Source: Terriglobia bacterium (GTDB lineage: Bacteria; Acidobacteriota; Terriglobia; Terriglobales; Acidobacteriaceae). Taken from it: a DNA stretch of 64,000 bases. Positions 35,965 to 45,054 of the stretch are shown here, piece after piece. The first letter of the stretch is position 1. Each line of letters opens with the position of its first letter. Position numbers and translations under genes: made by a program. Under the pieces are notes generated by a model, which worked only from the letters and a program-made list of their open reading frames with translations, was not told where the DNA came from and ran no database searches. The stretch spans positions 1 to 64,000 of the forward strand of contig JAIQEY010000031.1 in assembly GCA_020073565.1 (NCBI GenBank). Reading direction: 5' to 3'.

Positions 35965-37185
35965 ATGAAGAAGCACGAGTTTCGCCAGGAAACCGAGGTC
36001 GTTCACGGGGGCGCCAGCCTGCACAAGAAGAACGGGCCACTCTCGACCCCGATCTATCAGACTTCGACCTTTGAAGTCACCGATAACCAGGAGCAGGTGC
36101 GCGTCACAGGAACCGACCGCTATTACACGCGCTACGGGAACCCGACGCACACGGTCGCCGAGAGTGCCATTGCCCAACTGGAGAGCACGGACGCGGCTCT
36201 GCTGTTCTCTTCGGGCATGGCGGCCATCACGACGTCGTTGCTTGCACTGGTCAGGGCGGGCGACCATATCGTCGCGCAGCGCGACATTTACGGAGGCGTG
36301 ACGAAGTTTCTGTCGGAGTGGTTGCCGAAACTGGGCGTCGAGACGACGTTTGTCGATACCAACAATATCGAGCAGCATGAGCGCGCGATCCGGCCGAATA
36401 CGAAGATCGTGCATATCGAGTCGCCGACGAATCCCACCGTGCGCGTGGTCGATCTCGAAAAAATCGCAGCTCTGGCCCGCAAGCACAAATTGATTTCGAC
36501 GATTGACTCGACCTTTGCCACGCCCATCAATTGCCGGCCGGCGGAGTGGGGGATCGACCTGGTGCTGCACTCGGGCACAAAATACTTCGGCGGACATTCG
36601 GACCTGATCTGCGGCATCGCCGCAGGACGGCAAGACCTGATCGACCAGATCCACCACGTCCGCACCACACTGGGCTGCTCGATGGACCCGCACGCGGCGT
36701 TTCTGCTGCTGCGCGGCATCAAGACGCTGGCGGTGCGGGTACAACGGCAAAATGAAAGCGCGCTGAAGGTGGCGGAGTTTCTGAGCCGGCATCCGAAAGT
36801 GACGCGGGTGCACTACCCGATGTTGAAGGATCATCCCGAATATGCCCTGGCGAAGAAGCAACTGGCCGGGGCCGGGGGAGTGGTGAGTTTCGAAGTCGAC
36901 GGCAGCGGGGAAGATGCCTGCCGGGTGGCCGAGGCGCTGAACCTGTTTACGCTGGCACCCAGTCTGGGCGGCGTGGACTCGCTGGTATCGATTCCGGTGC
37001 TGACGTCGCATGCCATGATCGATCCGGAGTTGCGGAGGAAGATGGGCGTGACCGAGCAGATGATCCGGCTGTCGGTGGGTGTGGAGAACGTTGATGATCT
37101 GATTGCTGATCTGGAGAAGGGGCTGGCGGTGCTCAGCCGGGAACGCGTGCGCGCGGGGGCGGAGTCAGTCGTCAGTAGTCGGTAG
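35965..37185 (+). CDS. Cys/Met-metabolism PLP enzyme (cystathionine gamma-synthase or lyase family)
   Basis: 406 residues from ATG 35965 with an AAGGAAG SD. Fold type I features: YTRYGNPTHTVAESAIAQLE, SSGMAAI, PLP-stacking and Asp region STIDSTFATP (D181), Schiff-base K206 in VLHSGTKYFGGHSDL, and LAPSLGGVDSL near the C-terminus. Family members make or cleave cystathionine, or cleave methionine; the motif set alone does not decide. The link with ilvE 14 bp upstream favours an amino-acid biosynthetic role. Confidence 0.88.
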   Translation: MKKHEFRQETEVVHGGASLHKKNGPLSTPIYQTSTFEVTDNQEQVRVTGTDRYYTRYGNPTHTVAESAIAQLESTDAALLFSSGMAAITTSLLALVRAGDHIVAQRDIYGGVTKFLSEWLPKLGVETTFVDTNNIEQHERAIRPNTKIVHIESPTNPTVRVVDLEKIAALARKHKLISTIDSTFATPINCRPAEWGIDLVLHSGTKYFGGHSDLICGIAAGRQDLIDQIHHVRTTLGCSMDPHAAFLLLRGIKTLAVRVQRQNESALKVAEFLSRHPKVTRVHYPMLKDHPEYALAKKQLAGAGGVVSFEVDGSGEDACRVAEALNLFTLAPSLGGVDSLVSIPVLTSHAMIDPELRRKMGVTEQMIRLSVGVENVDDLIADLEKGLAVLSRERVRAGAESVVSSR

Positions 37186-37266
37186 CCAGTGGTCAATAGT
37201 CGGTCGTCAGGCAGACCCGGTTATTGATTGCCAATACTGGGACGGGCGAGGGCGCCCGTCTCTCCA
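37165..37266. repeat. Intergenic repeats: family G words and family E copy 3
   Basis: The 3' end of the PLP enzyme gene runs into CAGTCGTCAGTAGTCGG-type repeats (37169-37211) and then the dyad ACGGGCGAGGGCGCCCGT plus CTCTCCA (37241-37266). This is the space between the PLP enzyme and the convergent receptor gene. Confidence 0.6.
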
Positions 37267-37281
37267 CAGCACCGCAAGCCA

Positions 37282-40200
37282 CTAGAACAGCAACTTCAAG
37301 CCGAGTTGCAGGATGCGTGCGTTGTGCGCGGCCCCCGGACGCAGGAAGTTATCCGTCAAGCAGACATTGGGGTCACCCGCGTTCAGATTCGGCCCGTAGC
37401 AACCCACTGAGTTGCTCCCGCCGGTAAACGAACCGTTCCCGCCGGCCGAACCTGCATCGCCGGCGATGTAGCCCCACTCGGTATGGTTGAGGACGTTGAA
37501 CGCTTCTGCGCGGAATTCAAGCGCCACACTTTCGTGAATCGCGAAATGCTTGAAGACCGCCATGTCGAAGTTGGTCTGGCGGGGATTCCTGGCAACATTC
37601 CGGGGTGAGGTGCCGAAGGTCAGTCCGCGGGGAGCAGCAAAGGCTGTCGGATTCACCAAGAGCGGTCCCGCTTGATTCGCAGCGGCGTTACCGGCGTTGG
37701 GGATTGAGGAATTCGGATTGCCGACCAGATCCGGGTGCGATCCTGACCCCGTGCCGTTGGCGACGCCGGCGTTATCTCCAGGGATGCTGTAGGTAGTAGT
37801 AATCGTCGGATCTGCGTTGGGCACATCGAAAGACGCACCTCCATTGGTCACGCTGAAAGGGGCTCCGGTGGCAATTGAAGCAATGCCCGACCATTGCCAG
37901 CCACCTAACAGAGTATGCGTCAGGCCGTTGCCCCTGAAAAACGGCAGATCGTAGATGTAGCTGAGCGTGAACACGTGCCGTTGATCGAAGTTGGAGCTGG
38001 CTCGATTGCTTGGGAAATTGTAGGAGTTAAGAAATGAAGAGTCTCCACCGGACGAAGCGTCGTCGATGGAGTGGCTGTAGGAATAAGACGCGCTGATCTG
38101 AAGCGCGCCCACCGTTTTCCGCGCGGAGAGCTGGAGAGCGTGATAAATGGAGGAGGCGGCATTCTCCTGGCGACGGATGTCCGCGTATCCAAGAAATGGC
38201 CGAAAAGGGGCGGCAGTAAATCCGCAGGCAACGAACATATTCACGCCCGGCGTACCAGGGGTCTGGAGGGTGGGATCGCCGCCAGGGGTGTAGCCGGGGA
38301 TGGTGGGGCCGCCTGGTCCAGCTGTTCCTTTCGCGCAGTCGCCCTCGTAGAGAACAGTTGTAATGTCGTTTATGGTCTGCGTGATTTGGCCGATGATGGG
38401 CTGGCCGGGCTGGTAGGGATTCTGGCTCAAAGGCACGGGTTGCAGCTGATTGAGGTCACGGCGCCTTCCTAAATGAGTTCCTTTGCTGCCGACATAGGAA
38501 GCAATGGCTACGATGTGCGACGGCAGTTCGTGCTCCACGTCGAAGTGCCACTGCTGCACGTAGGGCCAAATTTGCTTTTGCGGAATCGAAACCACACTCT
38601 GTGGGAATTGAGCGCCGATGCTGGCACCCACCAGTGAATAGCCCGATATCGCAATGGAGCCATCTGAATTGAAGGTCGTCCCGATGGGGCCTTGGACAGG
38701 ATTCTGTACCAGCGGTGGAGAGCCCTCGAGCGCAGTAGCAACCGCCTCATTGCCATTGGTGTGCTCAAAGAAGATACCGTAACCGCCGCGGATGGCTGTT
38801 TTGCCATCGCCCCACGGGTCGTAAGCGAAACCGATCCGAGGTGCAGGATTGAAAAGATGTCCCTTTGCGCAACCGGTTGGGATTCCGCCTACCCCGCACT
38901 GCACGAGTCCATTGGATGCGTCGCCCAGGACCAGGCCTGTGTCCGGATCGATTGAGGTTGCGCCCTGCGCGTACTTGGTTGGGTCGAAATTGTAGGCTTG
39001 GTGCTTCTTGTCGTACACGGTACCGAACAAGCTAATGCGTAACCCCAAGTTGAGAGTCAAGCGCGAAGAGATGCGCCAGTCGTCCTGAAAGTAAGGCTCA
39101 AAGATCTTGTAACGCAGGTAGTACTTGGGCTGGCCACTGGCCTGTTGGAAAGTGGAGATGTTCCCGGTCAGCATATCTGCGAACGGATTCCCGGTGGAAC
39201 CGGCAAGGCCGACGTCGAAGTTGGCGAAGCCTGGGACGGATGGATCGAATTGCGGAAGCTCGTTCTTCTGGGAGGCTACGAAATATGCGCCAAATTGCAG
39301 ATTGTGTTTGCCGATGAGTTTGGAGACGTTATCGCGGTAGGTATAGCTCGGGTTGGAATTGACGGGTCCATTGGGCACGTAACCGGCGTCTTCCCCGAGT
39401 CCGTCGAATGCAGCGCCACCCGACAGTAAGAACCCTGGCAACTTGCCGCCGCCGAACCCATTTTGAAACAGACCGAGGGTATATCCGTCCGGCCGCTTCC
39501 ACGCTCCGGTATTTTGCATGGTGATGTGGTTGGCGGAGTAGCTGGCCACGAATTCGTTCAACAGTGTGGGAGTAATGGTCGCAGTGAGATGCGCGACCAG
39601 GCTGGTTCCCGGCTGTCCATACGTAGTCTGTATCGTGGGATAGCTGCCGGCAGCGGTCCAGAGAGGAACCGGACTCACCGAATTCCAGGAGTCATGAATG
39701 TAGCGGACCGAAGCGTGCAACTTGGAATTGATGTTGTGGTCAATGCGGAACAGTTCCTGCCGCCAGTTGGTGGGGCTTGGGAATGCCGCGTTGTAGTACC
39801 ACAGGCCGGTTTCTGGGTCCTGAAAATTGGGATACGGGAACATGACCAAGAGCGGCACTACGCCATGAGTACTATCAAGATCGATTGGGACCTGGTTGTT
39901 GGGGAACGGCTGCGTTATCGGCGAGCCCACGGGTGGGGTGTATGTAAATTGCGGGCAGTCGGCAGAGCTTCCCGTGATTGGGTTGGGGCAGAGTTCACTG
40001 AAGTCCCCGAAGGCAGCCTGCGATCCCGTGCAGCCGACGCCTCCTGCGCCGGGTTGCAAGCCACGTTCCACGCAGGACGGCACTACGGCGTTGAACACCT
40101 GGCCCGGCACGCGCTCACGCCGCCATTCCTGAGAGAAGAAAAAGAAAGTCTTGGTTCGATCCTGGTTGTAGAGGCCAGGAATCGTCACCGGACCGCCGAT

Positions 40201-41052
40201 GGTATAACCAAAATCGTTCTTCTTGTACGCCGGGACGTCGGGCGAGAAGTAATTTCTGGCATTGAAGGCGTCGTTGCGAACAAATTCGTAGGCATCGCCA
40301 TGGAACGACTTGGTGCCGGACTTGGTCTCGACTTCGACCGTGCCCGAGCTGTTTCTGCCATACTGCGCACCGTAGTTCGAACTCAGCACGCGGACTTCGG
40401 CGATCGCGTCCAGACTGGGGTAAGTCATCAACGTGGTGTTGCTGCCGTCGTCCATGTTGTTGCCGCCGTCGACCTCCCAGTTGTTGTATTCGGTGCGGCC
40501 GCCGTTAACGCTGTAGGCCACCGTCGCCAAGCCCGTGCCGGGTTCATCCTGTCCTGACTGATTGGTTGCTCCGGGAGCCAGCGCGAGCAATTGCGTGTAG
40601 TTGCGACCGTTCAACTGGAGCTGAGTTATTTGCTTCCCGGTCACGGTGCCCGCGAGTTCAGAGGACTGGGTCTCGACCTGATTTAACTGCTCGCCCTGAA
40701 CGACGACTTCGGTGGCAACATTTCCGACGGGGAGCGTTGCATCGATGCGAGCCTTTTGCCCGACGCGCAGAACAATGCCGTCTGCTTTGTAGGTCTTGAA
40801 GCCTTTGGAGGCAATGGTGAGACTGTAGGTTCCGCCCGGCAGACCGGCGGCCAGGTAATCGCCGGCAGAATTCGTGGTGGTCACTCGCTCGATGCCGCCC
40901 GAAGTGCCGGTGATCTTGACCTCAGCTCCCTGGATCACGGCACCGGAATCGTCGCGGACCGTGCCGGTGATGACGCCGGTGTCCTGCGCCTGAAGACTGA
41001 CAGCGGCGACTGCCACCCACATCGCGATCCCACATAGCAGACGGATTCTCAT
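37282..41052 (-). CDS. TonB-dependent outer-membrane receptor, Oar-like, with carboxypeptidase-like domain
   Basis: 1256 residues from ATG 41052 (AGGGAG upstream). Signal peptide MRIRLLCGIAMWVAVAAVSLQAQ. Residues about 25-110 form a carboxypeptidase-regulatory-like beta domain (GVITGTVRDDSGAVIQGAEV, GTYSLTIASKGFKTYKADGI). A plug domain follows (VVVQGEQLNQVETQSSELAG, LQLNGRNYTQLLALAPGATN). The rest is a large beta-barrel with many aromatic girdle segments and ends in a typical C-terminal strand (NARILQLGLKLLF, last residue F). It should move large or complex substrates across the outer membrane using TonB energy. The LacI regulator 160 bp upstream and the operator at 41138-41155 suggest carbohydrate-type control. 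Confidence 0.93.
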   Translation of the reverse strand: MRIRLLCGIAMWVAVAAVSLQAQDTGVITGTVRDDSGAVIQGAEVKITGTSGGIERVTTTNSAGDYLAAGLPGGTYSLTIASKGFKTYKADGIVLRVGQKARIDATLPVGNVATEVVVQGEQLNQVETQSSELAGTVTGKQITQLQLNGRNYTQLLALAPGATNQSGQDEPGTGLATVAYSVNGGRTEYNNWEVDGGNNMDDGSNTTLMTYPSLDAIAEVRVLSSNYGAQYGRNSSGTVEVETKSGTKSFHGDAYEFVRNDAFNARNYFSPDVPAYKKNDFGYTIGGPVTIPGLYNQDRTKTFFFFSQEWRRERVPGQVFNAVVPSCVERGLQPGAGGVGCTGSQAAFGDFSELCPNPITGSSADCPQFTYTPPVGSPITQPFPNNQVPIDLDSTHGVVPLLVMFPYPNFQDPETGLWYYNAAFPSPTNWRQELFRIDHNINSKLHASVRYIHDSWNSVSPVPLWTAAGSYPTIQTTYGQPGTSLVAHLTATITPTLLNEFVASYSANHITMQNTGAWKRPDGYTLGLFQNGFGGGKLPGFLLSGGAAFDGLGEDAGYVPNGPVNSNPSYTYRDNVSKLIGKHNLQFGAYFVASQKNELPQFDPSVPGFANFDVGLAGSTGNPFADMLTGNISTFQQASGQPKYYLRYKIFEPYFQDDWRISSRLTLNLGLRISLFGTVYDKKHQAYNFDPTKYAQGATSIDPDTGLVLGDASNGLVQCGVGGIPTGCAKGHLFNPAPRIGFAYDPWGDGKTAIRGGYGIFFEHTNGNEAVATALEGSPPLVQNPVQGPIGTTFNSDGSIAISGYSLVGASIGAQFPQSVVSIPQKQIWPYVQQWHFDVEHELPSHIVAIASYVGSKGTHLGRRRDLNQLQPVPLSQNPYQPGQPIIGQITQTINDITTVLYEGDCAKGTAGPGGPTIPGYTPGGDPTLQTPGTPGVNMFVACGFTAAPFRPFLGYADIRRQENAASSIYHALQLSARKTVGALQISASYSYSHSIDDASSGGDSSFLNSYNFPSNRASSNFDQRHVFTLSYIYDLPFFRGNGLTHTLLGGWQWSGIASIATGAPFSVTNGGASFDVPNADPTITTTYSIPGDNAGVANGTGSGSHPDLVGNPNSSIPNAGNAAANQAGPLLVNPTAFAAPRGLTFGTSPRNVARNPRQTNFDMAVFKHFAIHESVALEFRAEAFNVLNHTEWGYIAGDAGSAGGNGSFTGGSNSVGCYGPNLNAGDPNVCLTDNFLRPGAAHNARILQLGLKLLF

Positions 41053-41137
41053 ATCTGACTCCCTTTCGCCTTTTCGAGAAGCATCCAAGCCAGACGTCCA
41101 GAACGGCGGACCTTCGCCAGAACCAGACAAATGCCTT

Positions 41138-41155
41138 TATTAAAACGTGTCAATA
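41138..41155. promoter_or_regulatory. Candidate LacI-type operator overlapping the receptor promoter
   Basis: TATTAAAACGTGTCAATA is an 18-bp dyad centred on CG, with 7 of 9 positions paired, like LacI-family operators. On the minus strand it contains TTGACA (41149-41154), a consensus -35, though no good -10 follows at 17 bp. It lies between the LacI gene and the receptor gene. The half TATTAAAACG recurs exactly, on the minus strand, at 42436-42445 near the LacI promoter. Confidence 0.55.
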
Positions 41156-41212
41156 GTGCTTGAGTCGCTCTTGGCTGTCAAGAAAAAATCGATGGTTTTT
41201 CTGCCCGCCTGC

Positions 41213-42355
41213 CTACCCAACACTGCGCGTGGATTCGCGTACGATCAGTTCCGGGACAAGCTTGCGGCGAATCGGACGCACAGATTTCTTTTCGAGCATG
41301 CCGTTGATGGCTTCGACCACGATGTTGGCGGCGGTTGCTCCCATGACTTCCATGGGCTGTCGAACGGTGGTCAGGGCCGGAGAGTAGAGGGCCGCCGCCG
41401 AGACATCGTCGAAACCAACTACGGAGCACTGGTCGGGAACGCGAATGCCGGCTTTGCCAAGCGCGCGAATAGCGCCGAAGGCGGTCATGTCGTCGAAGGC
41501 CATCAGGGCGGTGAAGGGATGGCGGCGGTGCAGCAACTCCTCAGTTAATTTGTATCCTTGCTCAAAACTTGAAAACGGATCTCCAGATTCTGGTAGGTCG
41601 ACGATCAGCTGCGGGTCGAGTTCGAGGTTGCGTTCGCGGGCGAGCGTTCGCACACCTCGCCAGCGGGGTTCGGTATCCGACAATTTGTGCGGACCGCGGA
41701 TGAACGCGATCTTGCGGTGGCCGAGCGAGTAAAGGTGCTCCAGGGCGGCATGGGCGCCGGCAGCATTGTCGACGATCACAGAACTGATGTGGTCACTTTT
41801 GAGTTGCTGTCCCACGGTGGCGGTGGGAATGTTGTTTTTCTCGAGGTCGGCGAGGACGTTGATGTCCACGAACAGCCAGTTGGCGAGCACGACCAGGCCT
41901 TCGATACGGCGGTCGAGGAGCATCTCGAGGTAGCGCTCGAAGCGGCTGCGCTCGTTGTGCACATCGGTGAGGATAGGGAGGAAGTTGGACTGGTAGAGAG
42001 TATTCTCGATGCCACGGAGCACGAGGGTGCAATAGGGATCGGTCATGTCGAAGACCATGACCCCGATGGTGTGGCTGCGGCGGCTGCGGAGCGAGCGGGC
42101 GAACAGGTTGGGGCGATAGCCGAGCAGCGAGGCCGCGCGCTGGATGCGAGCCTTGGTTTTATCGGGGATGTAGCGGGACAGGGGCGCGTTGTTGAGCACG
42201 ATGGAGACAGTGGCGGACGAGAATCCGCTCCGCTCGGCTACGTCGCGAATGGTGACGGCGGTCGGCGGCTGGTGTTTGCGGGCAGACTCGGGCTCGCGGC
42301 GGGATTTTGCTGCTGACGAGGCGGCTTTGGTAGATTTCGAATCAGGTGGCGCCAT
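41213..42355 (-). CDS. LacI-family transcriptional regulator
   Basis: 380 residues from ATG 42355 (AAGGA upstream); a Lys/Ala/Ser-rich head of about 35 residues precedes the HTH (PTAVTIRDVAERSGFSSATV, SIVLNNAPLSRYIPDKTK). The periplasmic-binding-protein-like core includes HTIGVMVFDMTDPYCTLVLR, EGLVVLANWLFV, GHRKIAFIRGPHKL, and ALMAFDDMTAFGAIRAL. It probably represses the receptor gene until a sugar-like ligand binds. It stands directly upstream of the receptor on the same strand and divergently from the TPR gene. Confidence 0.93.
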   Translation of the reverse strand: MAPPDSKSTKAASSAAKSRREPESARKHQPPTAVTIRDVAERSGFSSATVSIVLNNAPLSRYIPDKTKARIQRAASLLGYRPNLFARSLRSRRSHTIGVMVFDMTDPYCTLVLRGIENTLYQSNFLPILTDVHNERSRFERYLEMLLDRRIEGLVVLANWLFVDINVLADLEKNNIPTATVGQQLKSDHISSVIVDNAAGAHAALEHLYSLGHRKIAFIRGPHKLSDTEPRWRGVRTLARERNLELDPQLIVDLPESGDPFSSFEQGYKLTEELLHRRHPFTALMAFDDMTAFGAIRALGKAGIRVPDQCSVVGFDDVSAAALYSPALTTVRQPMEVMGATAANIVVEAINGMLEKKSVRPIRRKLVPELIVRESTRSVG

Positions 42356-42387
42356 GGAGTCCTTGAAATTCACACTCTTGCTGGCGG

Positions 42388-42416
42388 ACACTACAGGACG
42401 AGGAATCGAGTGTCAA
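42388..42416 (-). promoter_or_regulatory. Promoter of the LacI regulator gene
   Basis: Minus-strand -35 TTGACA (42411-42416), 17-bp spacer, -10 TAGTGT (42388-42393), about 33 bp before the ATG at 42355. The -35 overlaps the GTG start of the divergent TPR gene. Confidence 0.55.
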
Positions 42417-43600
42417 GTGCGAGCCTGAGATTAACCGTTTTAATACTACTTTTTTTGCCCGTGTCCGCCGGTGCGCAAGAACACGCGCCGGCACGGACGG
42501 CGGTGAATCCGCAGAAGGCTTTCGAGGCAGGAGAAGCCGCGCTGCACGGAGGCCGGCTCGACGAAGCGGAACGTGACTTCCGGCAAGTGCTGGCGATCGA
42601 TCCCGGGGTGGCGGGAGCGTATGCGAATCTGGGCGTGATTCATATGCGGCGCAAACAGTGGCCGCAGGCTCTGGCCATGTTGCGCAAGGCAGAGAAGCTG
42701 GCGCCGAACATTTCCGGAATCCGGTTGAATATCGGGCTGGTCTATTTCCGGTGGAACGATTTTCGCTCGGCCATCAAACCGTTTGAGTCGGTGGTCCGCG
42801 ACGTCCCGGATTCCTACCAGGCGCGACACTTGCTGGGGCTCTGCTACTTTTTCGACGATCGCTGGACGGATGCGATCACGACCCTCGAACCGCTGTGGGG
42901 GCGGGCTTCGGATCAGCTGAATTATCTGTATGTGCTCGGGATTGCGGCTTACAAATCTAAGAATTCCGCGCTCGAGGAGAAAGCGCTTGGGCGACTGGTG
43001 GAAATTGGAGAGAACTCGCCGGAGTTTCATCTGCTGATGGGCAAGGCGCACTTGAATCGCGAGGAGTATGACGAGGCGGTGCGCGAACTTGAAACGTCGG
43101 CGAAGGCCGATCCGAAGCTGCCGTTTGTGCACTTCAACCTGGGATTGGCGTATCTGCACAAGCAGCAGTTTGAACAGGCGCGCACCGAGTTTCAGAAGGA
43201 CATTGCGATCGAGCCAGATGTGGCGTTCGCTTACGAGCAACTGGGCAGCGTGGAGTCGACCCTGGGGAATGAGGATGAAGCGGCGAAGAATTACCGGCAG
43301 GCTTTGAAGGTGAACGCGCAGTTGGTGAGCGCGCACATGGGGCTGGCCAAGATCGAAGAACATCGCCAGCACTATGCAGCGGCGCTGGCGGAATTGGACC
43401 AGATCATACGGCTGGATTCGGGCAACGCGGGTGCTCGGTATCTGCGCGGGCAGGTGCTTATGCGGATGGGGCGTGAGAAGGAAGGGCGCGCGGAATTGGC
43501 GGTGGCTACGAAGATGCTCAATCAGCAGCGCGTGGCTCGACAAAAGGAATTGGAGGGCGAGTCGGTGCCGAGTCCAGAACTAGCGCGAGAGCCGGAGTAG
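42410..43600 (+). CDS. Exported TPR protein
   Basis: 396 residues from GTG 42410 (GAGGA 7 nt upstream). Signal peptide SSASLRLTVLILLFLPVSAGA. The rest is made of TPR units with the usual A-x3-G spacing: LDEAERDFRQVLAIDPGVAG, AYANLGVIHMRRKQWPQALA, ARHLLGLCYFFDDRWTDAIT, VHFNLGLAYLHKQQFEQART, AYEQLGSVESTLGNEDEAAK. It is likely periplasmic and protein-binding. It is divergent from the LacI gene with overlapping promoter elements, so LacI could affect both. Such TPR proteins often accompany acidobacterial receptor loci. Function otherwise unknown. Confidence 0.85.
   Translation: MSSASLRLTVLILLFLPVSAGAQEHAPARTAVNPQKAFEAGEAALHGGRLDEAERDFRQVLAIDPGVAGAYANLGVIHMRRKQWPQALAMLRKAEKLAPNISGIRLNIGLVYFRWNDFRSAIKPFESVVRDVPDSYQARHLLGLCYFFDDRWTDAITTLEPLWGRASDQLNYLYVLGIAAYKSKNSALEEKALGRLVEIGENSPEFHLLMGKAHLNREEYDEAVRELETSAKADPKLPFVHFNLGLAYLHKQQFEQARTEFQKDIAIEPDVAFAYEQLGSVESTLGNEDEAAKNYRQALKVNAQLVSAHMGLAKIEEHRQHYAAALAELDQIIRLDSGNAGARYLRGQVLMRMGREKEGRAELAVATKMLNQQRVARQKELEGESVPSPELAREPE
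42430..42445. promoter_or_regulatory. Candidate second operator near the LacI promoter
   Basis: ATTAACCGTTTTAAT has 5-bp complementary ends (ATTAA/TTAAT). On the minus strand it reads TATTAAAACG GTTAAT, repeating the left half of the receptor operator exactly. It lies 14 bp upstream of the -35, so autoregulation is possible. Confidence 0.4.
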
Positions 43601-43624
43601 GACGAGACTGGGCAAGCCCCGTCT

Positions 43625-44878
43625 CTACGGCAGGGCTTGCACGCACTCCAGGATCTCGGCTTCGGTCAGGGTGTGGTCGCTTGACTTGGCGCGCTTGAAG
43701 ATGCGGTTGACTACATCGTCGCTTACCGGATAGCCGCGACGCTCCAACCAGAAGTGCACGTTTGATTTCCCGCTCATGGGGCCAATGTCGATCACCTGCT
43801 CCAGGCCGAAGACGTGCGACGGGACGCCGGAATAGACCGTGTTGGCGAGTTCGACGTCATTCTTCTTGTAGGCCTTGATGACGGCAGCGGCGTGAACACC
43901 GGTTGCGGTTCGGAAGGCGTCATCGCCGACTACGGGATAGTTGGCGGGAATTGGAATGCCGGTTGCAATCGACACCGCCTCGCAGTAGCGCTTGAGCTTG
44001 GTCAGGTCCTGCTGGTCCCAGGGCGAAATTCCCATCAGCTTGAGGTTGACGAGCATCTGGTCCATTTGCGTGTTGCCTACGCGCTCGCCGATGCCCAGGG
44101 CAGTGGCGTGGACACAGTTTGCGCCTGCCACCAGGGCGGCCATGGCGTTGGCGGTGGCGAGGCCGCGGTCGCAGTGGCCGTGCCAGTCGAGGCGAATCGT
44201 TTCGCCGGCGGGCCTGATCACTTCCTCGACCACAAATTTAACGAGCGCGACTGTGCCCATGGGAGTAGCGTGTCCGGCGGTATCGCACAGCACAATAGCG
44301 CGGGCACCGCAGTTGATCGCCGTCGAATTCAGGCACCTCACCGTTTCCGGATCGCAGCGCGTCGTGTCTTCGGTGACGTACATGACTTCCAGGCCGAGAG
44401 AGACGGCGCACTTGACGGCCTTCTCCGTGGTCTGGAGCAGGAAATCGCTGGTCCAACCTTCGGTGTAGCGGCGGATAGGGCTCGATCCGAGAAACGTGGC
44501 GGCTTCGATGGCCAGGCCGGTTTTCTGCACGATTTCGGCGATGGGGCGAATGTCGTTCTCGTGCGTTCGGGCCGCGCAGTAGGGGCGGATCTTCATTTTG
44601 TGCGTGACGATTTCGCGGGCGAGCGCGGTTACATGTTCAACGGCTCGCGGGCCGGCGCCTGGTAATCCCAGATCGAGCGAGTTGATACCGAGCGACTCCA
44701 TCAGGTGGAGGATTTCGATTTTCTGTTCGATAGAAGGATCGCGCACCGAGGGCGATTGCAGGCCGTCGCGGAGCGTCTCGTCCGTCAGCAGCACTGGTCC
44801 GGGTGGACGTAGTGATTGCGGATAGAGGCGGTTCCAGTCGTAAATAAGTTCGGAAATGTTCACTGGCAGCGCCGGCAC
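43625..44878 (-). CDS. HMGL-family acyltransferase (isopropylmalate/homocitrate synthase-like)
   Basis: 417 residues. TIM-barrel start VLLTDETLRDGLQSPSVRD with the Arg-Asp pair of the family, IKPYCAARTHEND-like strand (KIRPYCAARTHENDIRPIAE), RLDWHGHCDRGLATANAM giving the metal-binding HxHxD, and LGIGERVGNTQMDQMLVNLK. The sequence lacks the long C-terminal LeuA dimer/regulatory domain, so homocitrate synthase, a citramalate synthase or a short isopropylmalate synthase are all possible. Start is uncertain: GTG 44878 has GGAGGGG only 1 nt upstream; a second GTG 15 bp downstream would give better spacing. It would feed branched-chain or lysine-type synthesis. Confidence 0.85.
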   Translation of the reverse strand: MPALPVNISELIYDWNRLYPQSLRPPGPVLLTDETLRDGLQSPSVRDPSIEQKIEILHLMESLGINSLDLGLPGAGPRAVEHVTALAREIVTHKMKIRPYCAARTHENDIRPIAEIVQKTGLAIEAATFLGSSPIRRYTEGWTSDFLLQTTEKAVKCAVSLGLEVMYVTEDTTRCDPETVRCLNSTAINCGARAIVLCDTAGHATPMGTVALVKFVVEEVIRPAGETIRLDWHGHCDRGLATANAMAALVAGANCVHATALGIGERVGNTQMDQMLVNLKLMGISPWDQQDLTKLKRYCEAVSIATGIPIPANYPVVGDDAFRTATGVHAAAVIKAYKKNDVELANTVYSGVPSHVFGLEQVIDIGPMSGKSNVHFWLERRGYPVSDDVVNRIFKRAKSSDHTLTEAEILECVQALP

Positions 44879-45054
44879 CCCTCCGGCCCTTGGTTAGCGC
44901 ATTCAACCCGAAGCCTTACATCTTGACCTCAGCGGCTAAAGCCGTTGCCGAAAACAGCGCGCTGATCGCAGCGCTGAAGCGCTGCGCCACCCAAGATCGG
45001 GTGCAACGTCGAGTGCTTCCGCAACCTGTAAAGTCGTGCCCTTCCCACTCTCGC
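44879..45054. repeat. Intergenic dyad repeats, family F copy 2
   Basis: Includes GCGGCTAAAGCCGTTGCCG (near 44932) and CAGCGCTGAAGCGCTGCGCC (near 44971). No gene seen. Confidence 0.5.
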
